Of a stretch of DNA of 64,000 nucleotides, positions 36,777 through 47,605 are shown one piece after another. The position numbers and the translations under genes were made by a program. Origin of the DNA: Hygrophila difformis (lineage: Eukaryota > Streptophyta > Magnoliopsida > Lamiales > Acanthaceae); contig JAOANR010000008.1 in assembly GCA_030278955.1 (NCBI GenBank), forward strand, positions 45,244,055 through 45,308,054, given 5' to 3'. The notes under the pieces were generated by a model that saw nothing but the letters and a program-made list of their open reading frames with translations, was not told the DNA's origin and searched no databases. Numbering within the stretch: position 1 is the first letter of the stretch; the number at the start of each line of letters is the position of its first letter.

Positions 36777-37477
36777 CCCCTTGGACATAGAAGTCTGGAT
36801 TTAAATCAGATGTTGCATAATAAATTTCCAACAAAAATTCCTTTATAAAATCCGGATCTGAGTAAGGGATAAATTCGACAGTTATGACTAATTCATCTTC
36901 TACTGGGGGTTGATTTTGAGAACTTAGAAGCAGAGTCAGCGAGTAGGTCTCACCTAGATTGAAAGGATCTGTGTTTTAATTGAGAGTTTAGTACCTGTTT
37001 AGGGAATGATTTTCAAACATCTATTTGTTCCTCAAAATTACTGTGTGTTGGAAATCTTATATTAAGTGTCGCATCGGATTCGTTTCCACTTGGATTCGGA
37101 TAAAATGTGATAATTAATACTAGAGGAACAACATATAGGCCTTGGTTAATTTCTATGGTAGGGTTGAGTATTCTTTCCACTACTATCTTCTCCCACCAAA
37201 GCCTAAAATTGAGTCTTGAGTGAGTGCATTCGGAACAAACCTTCATAGGTCTGCTCCACTCATATTTGTATCTCATAACTAACCGAATGTTATAAGCCCT
37301 GTGGCTTACTGATATTTGGGAAGTTCTAAATCTGCATCTGGTCACCAAGACCAGGGGCTCTTTTATACTAACGGATTGTGACGATCTTTTAAGACTTCCG
37401 AGCGATAGATTTTTAAATGCTTTCTTTACTGCTTTCTTTACCACTTTCATAGAGGTCTCTCGGAAGCAGAGATGCAT
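36777..37477 (-). pseudogene. Unrecognised protein-coding remnant inside the LTR-like region
   Basis: An ORF of 154 codons (37477-37013) starts with a lysine-rich stretch (MKVVKKAVKKAFKNL) and has a mixed, protein-like composition (RYKYEWSRP, LRLWWEKIVVE-like segment, YVVPLVLIITFYPNP). After its stop, a second open stretch in another frame (about 36975-36777, no ATG) also reads as protein-like (SLTLLLSSQNQPP, VITVEFIPYSDPDFI). I do not recognise the family. It may be a captured host or viral gene fragment, broken by at least one frame change. Confidence 0.4.
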
Positions 37478-38629
37478 CTGCCGGTTGAAAGGTTTAAGAG
37501 TTATGGATTAGTTTGGGGTTAGATTTGGACTTTGGGTGTGACAAGGGGGACGATAGGAGTACTTGGCATGTCAACTAATGATATGTTAGGTGTTGCTTGT
37601 CCACCACATATGGCTAACGTTCTCTTGCAAGGCATTGCAAGGGGGGTTATTAATCTGTGGTATCTTAGAAGTTGAGGTCTTAAGAGCATGTAAACTCTTA
37701 CCATAAGTACCTGTCTGCTAAAGGGAACATGGTATAGAGAGCATGAGAGTTAGCTAACGGATTATCCCAAACAAAGATCTGTGTATTAAAATGGAAGTCT
37801 AATTGTGTTTCATCTGAACCTTGTCCAATCTTCATTATTTTCTCCCTGTCCCTTCTGTCACATTTTAATTCGCTTTTGTAGAATAATTTTATTCGTTTTC
37901 CTAGCATAATATTTATCGCTTTCTTAGAATAGATTTAATCGCTTTTTAGACTAATCTTACCATGCTTTATAGAATAATTTTATCGCTTTCATAATCTGCT
38001 TTAAATTATTGTCAAGTAGTTGTTAGAAACCATTGCAAAACCTGAATCGAGTAACCGAGTGGAAAATCTTAGTAAACGACGTGGGCCCTGCTTCTATCGC
38101 ACATCCTCCAGTGAACGATCCGGTCTTACTACAAATTACTGCAACTTTAGACACCGTGCGCTTTCAGGAGCACAGTTCTTAACATGAGCAATAAAAACGT
38201 GACAACCTATAATATATCCTTAATCCCAACTCCATCTTCATAATTTGGTTTCACTGAATAAAATTTAAAACCAGGATTATGATTTTTCAGAAAATACTCA
38301 TACAGTGGGAGTGCGTTTCATGGCAAGGATCTTTATGACGTGAAACTATGATAAGTTTCATGATGCCAAAAGCTGGGGATCTTCAGTGTGACAGACTGAA
38401 GGTCAAGATTAAATTATCTATCCCGGCTGCACCGTGAAAGTTGTCAAAAGTTTCATGCCGGGGAGAACCGCAACGCCGTTTGAAATCAGAATACCCCACA
38501 TGAGTAATAAAAAGTGAAATATATCCTTAAACCCTTTCCCCATGAATCATAACTCTTTTCCTTTAATAAATTTAACTTGGGATATTTTAGAAAAAGCTCT
38601 TGTTAACGAACCAAAGTTCTAAAGTTTCA

Positions 38630-39354
38630 GGAGGAATACCATAGCCTGACATTGCAAATGAAATTTCAACTCCCCTACCCTTGACCCTGCTCCTTTTACA
38701 GTTTTTCAACCCATAAGTCAGAGGGGCAGCTGTGCTAGCTACATATATCTACATTATTTTACCATGTTTGTTCCTGGTGTTCCCCTTGTTTTGGCCATAG
38801 ATTCATACTTCACTGATATACACACTCATTTTCAAGAGAGACTAGATCGGATTAATCTTTCTAACCTTGGTCCAATTTGTTGATTATTATATGTAAATCA
38901 CTCAGGTTAATATAATCACAAAGTCTTCAAACTATCTATCTAGTAATGACATCTATCGATCTCAACATTTTCAGCTCTCAGCAGTTGTCAAAAGCGGTTC
39001 TGCATGCAATTAGGATCTATGGAAATTATTGTTTCTGTCCTTAGCCACTTAGACTCAGTCTCCTAATTCTCATACAACTCTCTATCCCTTCTGAGGTTCA
39101 GGTTCTAGTTATCAAGTTTGTCACATCTATCATGCAGATCTATCCTACAGAATGATCTAAGCTCTAGCCTGAAAGGTATTAACTCTACCCTAAGAGCATG
39201 TATCCCTAGTTAGGCAAAGGTTAAACTTATTCTAGAAAGCAATTTAAAATTTATTCTAGAAAACAGTAAATGAAGTTCAGAGAGAAATATGTTAAAGAGG
39301 GGGTTCCGGGTGCTTCCCCTTTATTGGAGAGAGATATGCCTGCACTATCTTGCT
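38630..39354. other. Gene-free flank between Athila-like LTR end and minus-strand ORF
   Basis: Starts immediately outside the LTR end. AT-rich with short simple words. I see no ORF, repeat or RNA gene. It may be the 3' non-coding part of the minus-strand unit that ends at 39355. Confidence 0.5.
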
Positions 39355-42300
39355 TCATGTAGTCCCAGATGGACCTGCATCATCATTTGTATCTTTGGAC
39401 GGTGCCGTAGGGGGCTTCTTTAAGTCTGAGACCAAGGTGGCAAGAGTATCAACTAATCTTGTACTGTTTTGTTGCTCTTGCCTCCTTAGTTCCATTTCCC
39501 TTTGCCTTTCGAGTTTCCTTTCTTCCTGTTCCTCTTTCCTTAATCTCTCAAACCTATCCATTTCCTCTCTCCTTATCCTTTCTTGCCTCTTCCATTCTTC
39601 CTTCGTGATCTTCTCTTGTCTTTCTATCTCCTCCTTTATGAGTTTCTCCTCAGTTTGTATCCTTGCATATTCTAACTCTATCCTTTTCTGATCCATTTCT
39701 CTTTGTAAATGTCTGTCTTCTGATGGAATCCGGTGCATTAGTGCTGGAAGAGTGGAGCTGTAGGTTTGCGCTCTTTGCTCGGTTGGATCAGTATTGTGGG
39801 TTACTTTGCTAATGTTTCTTTTCGGAATTTGACTGCACATTGCTTTTACATTTTGTAAGGGGGTTGTATTTGGCCTCTGTATCATGCTGCGATGAATTTG
39901 TATGTTGGTGGTGTACTGCAATGTTGATGGATATGAATAAACCTTTTATTCCTCAAAAAAAAAAAAATGCTTGTCTTCTGACATCGTCTTCACAAGCACT
40001 TCCAAGGACTGTGCAAAGCTCTGAATTGAGGTGCTCATATTTTGAGATTCATCCAAAGACAATGTGTTCCTCATTGGCTGTCTTGGGAGTTGTGATGGTG
40101 CAGAAATTTCTTCAAGCTCCTCATCTTCAGGGATAGCATTCAAAGCAGGAGATGCTGCTGAAATTTTTGATCTTTTAGCTGCAGCTCTAGACTGTGATGG
40201 TTTAGATTTTGAGGGAAGTTTTGCTTGTCTGCCATGGGGAGATGGTACTTTAGATCCTGAACCTTCAGAGGTATGTTCATCCAGGTATCAACTGAAAGTG
40301 GAATTGGAGGATCCATTTTTATGATTTCTATCAAGAAAGGTGCCATAGACACTCCCTGCTTTTCACAGAGTCTTCTATTGAGATTTGGATATGCCAGTGT
40401 TGCATCTTCTCCTACTCTTGATTTTATAACATTGAGCACATGGTGTGCTGCACTACATTTTCTTCCTGCCCAAATCAGTGCAAATCCTTCAAAGGTGCCA
40501 GCAGATGGTCCTTGAAAGTTTGTAGTCGGCCTGAGTTTTGAGTAGTAGAAATCCGGTGTTGGCAGGTACTCAGGTCTTAAATTCTTCAGTGAAATTTTTT
40601 TTCTGATCGGTTCCTCTGTTTATTGAGCAAAATCCTAATGCCATCTTCTTAGCATTAATCAACTTATTACCCTGAGTTTTCTTCCTCAAAAGAACTTCAG
40701 ATCAAACTTCTGGCTGTTCCAGCAAGGGTGCTTGGATTATCTCGTTCAGGGTTTCCACATTCACCTGCACCGTATTTCCCCTAATCCACGTGGTCTCAGC
40801 TTCTACATCAAAATTTGTGTAGAATTGCCCGGTGAATTCTAAGTATCCACATTTATGGTTGTGCCTCATGAATGTGTCCCACTTATTTACCCTCCTCCAG
40901 AAGTTTATGCATTTGTGACTCATGTACTTAGGATGAAACCCTTTGCCTGGGACTACCATCTTGGACATACCCAAATAGTTTTCCAGGGCTTCTTTCTTTC
41001 CATTAAACTTGATTTTAATTTCTTCTTCTGTGAATTCAGTCTTTTTCTCCATACTGTCAGAAATTGTAAATCTCACTTTTGGGCTATTCTTTCCCCAGTA
41101 GCTTAGAGGCATTAGTTCTGGCACTTCTTTCTCATTGGAAGACCCCTCAGAAGTATCTGATTCACTTTCTTCAGATTTTTGTGCTCTTTCCTCCTGATTT
41201 TCGGCATTGTCATCTCCTTCATCACTTGACTGATTTTCTTCCTGTATCGGCTCTGCATTCTCTTCTTGAGTTTCTACAATTTCTTTGTGCTGGATGTTGT
41301 CTATGTCTGATTCATGCATCAATGATTTGCTTGTGTCTACTTTTTCAGTAACCTCCAAACTCTGTTGATTCAGTATCTCTGTGGGTTCCTCATGTTCTGA
41401 TTCATTCAGAATGAGTGGAAACTCAACGGATTCTGTGACAACCATTCTTTGACTTGCCAAGTGTTCTGCCAATTTCTGTTTCTGGTCTTCTATCGACACT
41501 GGATCTCGCATTCTGAAAATTGCTCTCTGCATTACCTCAGTCTTTACTGGAGATGGTATGATCCATTAATTTGCTTGATTCTTTGCCAGTGTTTGTGCCT
41601 TGATGCTTTGGAAAACACTCTGCTCAACATGGTATTCCTTTTGCTGCTTTTCTTTAGCATCTTCTTCGTACACTACCATCCGTCTTTCTTGATTTTCTTG
41701 GTATTCTTTTCTCTGGATTTCATCTCTGTATGCCTGGAGTGCCAGTTGACTTAGTTCTACTTCTTCTCCTGAATTTTTCTACTGCATCACCATGTTTAGT
41801 TCTTGTTCAAGTCTTTCTGCATACTCAGTTGCCTGTTCTCTAGTGGTGTGAGCATTTACTCATTCTCTAGCCAGTTTCCTGAATTTCTTTATCAATCCTT
41901 CCAGTGGCGAATTCATGTTTCCTATTGTGATTCCATGCAGATTTGTATCATCAAATTCTTCCAAGTCTCTGATTGATTCTTCTTGAACTGTGTTCACTAT
42001 CATATCATTCACTTGATCAAAGAATTGTTGATCGGTTGCAGTTATGTCTTCTTCAATCTGTACTGATGTTGGATTTTTTTCCAATTGACTTGCTGCTCTA
42101 AGAAAATTATCAGCTTCTTTAGTGAAGTCGTGCTCCAATTTCTGATCCTTTTCCTCTGCTAACAAATCATCCATTTCCTGCTGACTCTTCAGCATGGCTT
42201 GATTCACCTGCGCCTGATGTCCCTTAACTTGCTCTACAAGCTCCTCCTCTGTATCCCCTTCAATCTGATGAGGTTGGCTGGTTAAACTCATCAGGATTTT

Positions 42301-44490
42301 TGATGCAGGTTCATCTTCAACTACGCATGACTTCCATCCTTCTGGATCAATGTCTCCAATTTCTAGGTCATCAAATTGTCCAAGCCCCTCATCTCCAGTG
42401 GATGCTTTAACTGGGTGTTGGACCTTAGTTTCTTTATCCCCTTCGTATGGAACTATTGCTTGATGTTCTGCTAGAATTGGTTTATCTTCTTTCTCGTAAG
42501 AACTGATGTCATAATCCAAAAATTTTGATTTCCTTGCCTTCATCTTTATTCTGTATTTCTTTACAGGTTTCTCTGGCTCCTTTTCTTGCTGTTTTATCAC
42601 CTCAGGAGTAGATTTTTGTGGCTTCTGAGATGTTTGTTCTCTTCTTTTATACAAAACAATCTCTTTCCTTCCTTCAGCTGGTTGCAACAGCTCTTTGTTT
42701 ACCTCCAACACTTGATCAGTTTCTAAGGTTTTTCTTTTCAATTCCATGATCTCCTTCTGTGTTAGGTCATCTTGTTGTTCCTTTTCTTTGATGACTGGCT
42801 TGATGACTTGGATACCTTATCCTGATTTTGATCCTTTATTCTACTCCCGCTCTCTCTTTTTGGTGTATCTTGTAAAGTTTCTTCAGAAGAGCTTGAGCTG
42901 GGAATAGGTAGCTTTCTCTTCCCAGTGGGTACTTTCTTCTTACCCTTTTCCTTTTTGGCTTGTTGGGTTTGTGCAGCTTCTCTATCCCTCTTTATCTTCT
43001 CCTTTTTCAGGTACCAGTTAGTAAAATCTTGTAGTTCTTTATCTACTTCACCTATTCCGTCTCCTGAAATCTTTACAGCTAAGTCTTGATTTCGCTGCCT
43101 TTCGATTCTCTCTTCCTCATCTGTACTTTCTTCGTCTGAGAATTCTTTCCTTACATGAAAATTTTTGCCTAATTCTTTAAGCATAGTATTCAGCCCTCTT
43201 CTGTCAAAATGCTTCTCATTCCATGCATCCTAATCATCCATGATCAGCTGTTGAATTCTCCCCTGTGTCTGATCAATATAAGCCCTGCGCTCTTTGTATG
43301 CATTCTCCCTGCACATCCTATCATACCTCATGTATCTTTGAATGTATTCCTTCTTCCTTTCCTGCACGAATCCCTGGACTTCCTTTTGAAAGGTTGGAGG
43401 AAGTCTCTTCATGATTTCATGAGGTCTGTCTGTGATGAGAATGTCAGCATCTCCTTTTGTTATCTCAGGGGCTGAAATTTTCCTGTAATTTGTTATTGGC
43501 TCCAGTTCTTCATTTATGATTGATTCTCTGAAGATATTCCTGACAATCGCCCGAGGGGTTTGTTTTGCATTTGATCTCTATTTCTTGTTTTTCCCCTTGG
43601 GTTCAGCTTCTCTTTTCTGAGCATCCTTGATCCATGCTTGTTGTTCAGGCATCAGATCAGCAAAATTTTCCTGTGCAAATTCTTCATCTGGTTTTCTCAC
43701 AAGTTCTGGTTTAAGAAGCCTTTTGTTAAGATTTACACCTTTGTTCCATTCATTCATATTCCTTATCCAGCTATTTCTTAGATTTTGGATTATCTGAAGG
43801 AACTTGGGCCATTCCATTTTTCCTTGCTTGGCCTTCTAAAAGTAGGGCTCAAGGTTACTCCTGAGATTTATTCTTGCATCTATGATCCTTACTCTTGCAA
43901 AATTTGTCATAAAATCTTGCTCCACGGGTCCTTTCTTTTTAAGGAATGCAGAAGGCATCCATGCAGGAAGTGCTTGTTGTGGATCATATGCTCGGGCATT
44001 TCTGATTTCACTCAGCTTGCAGAAATGCTTAATGAGTCTTCTTGTGTATTTAGGTAGTGGTTGAGGATCAAAATATTCTATCTCTAATCCTGCATGATCC
44101 TTAGGATTTATCATTATGTAGCATTCTTGATTCCACTCTACTATGCACTTTTTCTCTCTCTCCTGAAGCTTTTCTAACTTAACTTCTTTGGGGAAGTCTT
44201 TCTCATTCTTTAGAAACATTAATTGTTTTTCCCAGAAGTAAAATATTTTATTCCAGAATGCTTCCTCCAAGTCAATTAGAAGTGACTCCCTCTCTTTCTG
44301 TGGTATGTGCTGAATCATTGATGGCGTGATGCAGAAAACTGGTACTGACAATTCTGCTTGCCCCCATCCATACCCTTTCTAAATTTGCCCCATGAGTGTC
44401 TCAGTGTGCCTTTTGTTCCAAAACATCCTATCTTTCTTTCTTGCCTCTACATCTCGTGCTTGAAGTTCTTCGAACGTTAATTTGTGACTC
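39355..44490 (-). pseudogene. Very long retroelement-type ORF, broken, with a plant-transposon-protein-like domain
   Basis: One reading direction stays open from 44490 to about 42762, broken only by in-frame TAG codons at 44379, 43836, 43578 and 43230. The frame shifts near 42760. It then runs to 40702 with in-frame TGA (41860), TAG, TAA and TGA (40702), and continues in pieces to 39355. The total is roughly 1,600 codons. The N-terminal third is mixed-charge (ITPSMIQHIPQKERESLLID). The middle is Glu/Lys/Gln-rich and likely coiled or disordered. Near 40700-40850 the sequence YLEFTGQFYTNFDVEAETTWIRG aligns in parts with the ORF at 50592 (FVELTREFLCNIDAGMRTTQVRG). This resembles the 'putative plant transposon protein' family as I recall it. 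The C-terminus (39921-39355) is a strongly charged coiled coil. Function unknown; possibly the third ORF of an Athila-like element. Confidence 0.6.
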
Positions 44491-44527
44491 CTTTAAAAAT
44501 AAGAAATACGGGTTAAAACATGATCAC

Positions 44528-44573
44528 CATCCTCACATTTAGAGTAAATAGATTTTTACTCTAAATGTGGAGT
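44528..44573 (-). other. Hairpin with AAATGTGAGGATG upstream of the long ORF
   Basis: CACATTTAGAGTAAA and TTACTCTAAATGTG form a stem of about 14 bp. On the minus strand it ends in AAATGTGAGGATG (44540-44528), 34 bases before a possible splice acceptor (AG at 44492-44491). Confidence 0.8.
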
Positions 44574-44636
44574 TGTGACTATGAACAAATTTAGTTTTCT
44601 CTTTTATTTAAACAGTTTGTAAGAATCTGATATCAT

Positions 44637-44672
44637 CATCCTCACATTTAGAGATTTACTCTAAATGTGAGG
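44637..44672 (-). other. Perfect 14-bp-stem hairpin with AAATGTGAGGATG
   Basis: CCTCACATTTAGAG (44640-44653), a 5-base loop, and CTCTAAATGTGAGG (44659-44672). The minus-strand end reads AAATGTGAGGATG (44649-44637). 44700-45000 has no gene. Confidence 0.85.
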
Positions 44673-44999
44673 CTATGGTATTAATTCTAATTTGTTGATA
44701 GAGAATACAATACTTAGAGAATCAAACAACTATTATTCAACCAAAGAAAAACATATGAACTGTCAATCATATCAAGGTTATCCAGGAAAGGTTCCTACAA
44801 AAGCACTTAAGAATTTCATAAACAGGACTACTTATGATCTAGTTTGCATATTAGAAAGGGAGAAGCTGTAGTCTGTTGGTGATCTTGGTGAAGCAATTCC
44901 AATCTTAGGTGACAATGCACCTCATGCAGTAAATCGAGGACACTCCATACGAATTTCAAGGCCATCTATGATTATTCATAGAATATGGGATCCGATCGC

Positions 45000-45593
45000 T
45001 GCATAATCATTTTCTAGGCTTCCCTTCGAATGGAGAGTAGAAATCAGGTTTGGCTGACATCCACCTTCGAACTTGAAGTTGAAGGTCATTCAGCCTGCGG
45101 CTGTTTCTCTAGAGAGTGGCAAATAGCCAGATGCCCTTCTCTTGCTCCTCTTTTTCATCCTTTCTTAAAGCATTAGTGCTTTTATGTAAATGGATGGTTG
45201 ATGGTTATCTTTTAAAGCTGGCCCTAAGAGTTCAAATGCTGCTTGTTCATCTTTATCCTTTACAAATAGACGCATGGCCTCGTGCAGTTGGAACATCCAA
45301 TTCTCTGCTTCCTGGCAGCTGTCGTAGAACTCCCACTTGGTTTTTTCAAAAGTCCCCCAATCCCAGAAGTAAAAATCTTCCATTGTAGCTCTCTTTAAAA
45401 CTAAGGGATGAAGTGTGGCTTCATTAGGACCTTACAGGTTAATTTGCAATTGAAAATGGTCTCTAAATCATCAAATGCTAATCTAGACAAAATATCCCCA
45501 AGGATGTCCTATGGAAAATCTGTAATCTGTGTGCCTTCTGATGAAGATTGTCGCAGTGAAATCTTTGGTTGCTTTGATGAGCTTCCAATTTCA
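45000..45593 (-). pseudogene. F-box pseudogene
   Basis: Starting just after an AG acceptor-like site (45595-45594), the minus strand reads a short Ser/Gln-rich lead, then ITDFP, an in-frame TAG (45509-45511), and the F-box body DILGDILSRLAFDDLETIF and CKLTCKVLMK. A one-base loss near 45400 moves the frame to 45383-45165 (WMFQLHEAMRLFVKDKDEQA, then GPALKDNHQPSIYIKALML), where another frame change follows. Order and motifs match the F-box genes at 45801, 46805 and 29677. The end near 45000 is approximate. Confidence 0.8.
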
Positions 45594-45800
45594 CTGCTAA
45601 ATGCATATGAAGAAGAATGCAAATGAATGTTAAAATTAGAGATTTAATTGCACTAAAATCAACACTCAAAATGCGTTCGAAAAGAAAATATTAGTCATTA
45701 TACAGCAAAAACAAATAGGCAAAAAGTAAATCACTCAAGAATAAAAGTCTACAGACCATAATCTAAAAGATCTCAAGTTTAGAGTTTCTATGCCCTAATA

Positions 45801-46554
45801 TTAATTCACGTCCCCTTTTTCTTCATCAGACCATTGATCTTCATCTGTTAAAATGATGCCTTCATCTCCAAACGCTCTCCTAAATTGTTATACAGTAGCA
45901 GAAAGTTCACAAGGGGTGCAATTTGGCCTCCATGTGAGTTCAGTGGGAAGAAAAATCTGGTCATCGTCCCTTTCATGTCTGGAGTAGTTTGGGCAGTATT
46001 TCCTTTCTTCTTGCCCGTGAAAAGGGTTGGGAACGTTTCTACAGTAAAATAGCCAATCAAAAACTTGGAATTTCAAAAGGACTAGGTCTAGACTGTCCAG
46101 GGTTATAGCTCTTATTAGCTTAATTCCTTGTTCATTAAACTCTTTCTCGTGTTTACACATGAATAATAGAGTTCTCATGAAGATGGAGGCGTCGTGATCA
46201 TCCTCTAGTCCTGGCTTGATGATTTCATAAGCTCTCTTTTCATCCTTGTTGACTGCAAATGTAATAAGCGCGGGTTCTAAGTTGAACATGTAATTGTTTG
46301 CCTTTTGGCATCTGATGATGAAGTCCCTCTGGTTCCTTGGGTATAAATCCTGCTTCCATCTTACACATTTCTCCATGGACACTCTCCTATACACAATGTT
46401 TAGATTGCTGGCTGCAAGTAGCCTTTTACATGATTCTGATGCTCTGAAAAGTTCTCTCACATTTCCTCTTCCAAGTTTGGACATTATATCTCCCAACAAT
46501 TCAATAGGCAAATCAAGTAGCTGTGTTTCCATCAGCTGAGGTATCATATCATTT
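45801..46554 (-). pseudogene. F-box protein gene with late in-frame stop
   Basis: ATG at 46547 (or an exon start at 46554 after AACAG). The F-box is LLDLPIELLGDIMSKLGRGN with CKRLLAASNLNIVYRR, followed by the shared middle (FNLEPALITFAVNKDEKRAYEI, GLEDDHDASIFMRTLLFM). A Cys-rich end (KYCPNYSRHERDD; NCTPCELSATV) runs into TAA at 45888-45890. The same frame stays open for 28 further codons with an acidic tail (ILTDEDQWSDEEKG) to TAA at 45801-45803. The protein to the first stop is 219 residues. It could be functional despite losing the tail, so 'pseudogene' is a judgement. Confidence 0.7.
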
Positions 46555-46804
46555 CTGTTTCAAAAATGTGGGAATTTAGAAAGAGAAAAATTTCCAAGTT
46601 CTATTTATTTTGAAGTGTTAGACCAGTGATCAATCGCACTAGAAGACAACTCAAAAGAGCAAAAAGCGTATTTATTATCATTAAGCAGATTATCCTTTAC
46701 CGAATACAAGAGAGCTAAATCACTTATCAACAGCTTCATCAAATAGTCAATTTCTAATGCTAGAATTTCAGAAATCGTGACACTAGAATATCTTTACTAA
46801 GGGA

Positions 46805-47557
46805 TTATTCTTCTTCTTCCCCATCTAAAAAATCTTCAGGTGGGTTGTCATCATGAAGTTCTTCCCGTGCCATAAATCTGAATTCTGCTACACTTCTAGT
46901 GGCATCACAACATAAACATGGGTCTTGATCCGCACCATAATTAAAATATGGTGGCCCATGGATGAGTTCCCAAATATGTTAAGAATATTTACAAAAGTCT
47001 CTCCTAGTTTGTCCCTGAAAAGGATTTGGAATAGCCTTCCATTCAAAGATTTGAGTGAGAAAGTTGTTTCTGAGGTCAGAAATAGTAGCTCTATCATTGA
47101 ATAGTGGGCCAAGCAAAAATAACCCACTATCTACATCTTCCAGAGTGGTTTTACTTAGAAGGATCAGTGCTTTAGTGTATAAGGAAAGCTTATGATTATC
47201 CTTAATTCCTTCATCTAAGAGCTGAAAGGCTGCTCCTTCTCTGCCCGCTATAAACAACTCCAGAGCTGTTTGGAGCTGAAGGGTTGGATTCTGAGCTCTT
47301 TTACAAGTTTCTATAAACTTGAGCTTCTCAGCAGAATGATTTGATAGCATTTTAAAATGATGATCTTCCATGCAGACCCTTCGATAGACAAGGGGCTGAT
47401 CCATGACAGTCTTTGTTAGTAAACAGGTTGCCTTAAAGTTGAGCAAGTCTCTGAAGCTGCTCTGCCCTACCCTTGACATTATCTCCCCAATCATGTCAAT
47501 CGGAAGATCTGTCAACCGTAGTGCTCGAGCAGAAACATCAGATTCTTGCACCTCCAT
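46805..47557 (-). pseudogene. F-box protein gene with late in-frame stop
   Basis: ATG at 47557. The F-box is LTDLPIDMIGEIMSRVGQSSF with CLLTKTVMDQPLVYRRV. The middle is LQTALELFIAGREGAAFQLL and GIKDNHKLSLYTKALILL, and then NPFQGQTRRDFCKYS. TAA at 46979-46981 ends a 192-residue protein, but the same frame continues open for 57 codons with a Cys pair (PCLCC) and an acidic end (LDGEEEE) to TAA at 46805-46807. It is thus a near-full-length relative of the gene at 45801. The upstream neighbour is noncoding block N copy 2. Confidence 0.7.
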
Positions 47558-47605
47558 TTTAACATGTTTGTGTAAATTTTAGAAAGAGTGAGCCTCGATT
47601 AAAAA

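Larger units (their letters stand above)
21377..38629 (+). mobile_element. Athila-like Ty3/gypsy element, decayed, with extra modules after pol
   Basis: The partial 5' LTR (21377-22269) is near-identical to 37741-38629 and both end CTAAAGTTTCA. The primer site at 22270 is of tRNA-Asp type, as in Athila. gag-pol (22416-28407) has the Athila RT signature FMDDFSVYG and no second RNase H. Between pol and the proven 3' LTR end lie 10 kb holding an F-box gene, a conserved noncoding block and LTR-like segments. The upstream half of the 5' LTR is beyond the tandem element, left of the window. How the 28.5-37.7 kb part belongs to this element is inferred, not proven. Confidence 0.7.
33668..38629 (+). 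repeat. Putative 3' LTR of the Athila-like element (left end uncertain)
   Basis: The right end (38629) is firm because 37741-38629 matches the 5' LTR. The left end is placed at TGTTGATAATGG (33668) by its TG start and the preceding AAATGTGAGGATG, but it could be nearer 37.7 kb or as far left as 28521. It contains palindrome clusters 2 and 3, a G-box/TATA promoter, and a protein-like stretch on the minus strand (36777-37477). Stretches 34500-35350 and 35960-36770 hold no gene that I can support. Confidence 0.5.

Noticed and set aside
39350..44057. Plus-strand leucine/serine-rich ORFs
   Set aside because: They are the complement of the Glu/Lys-rich minus-strand ORF, which explains their Leu/Ser/Phe bias.
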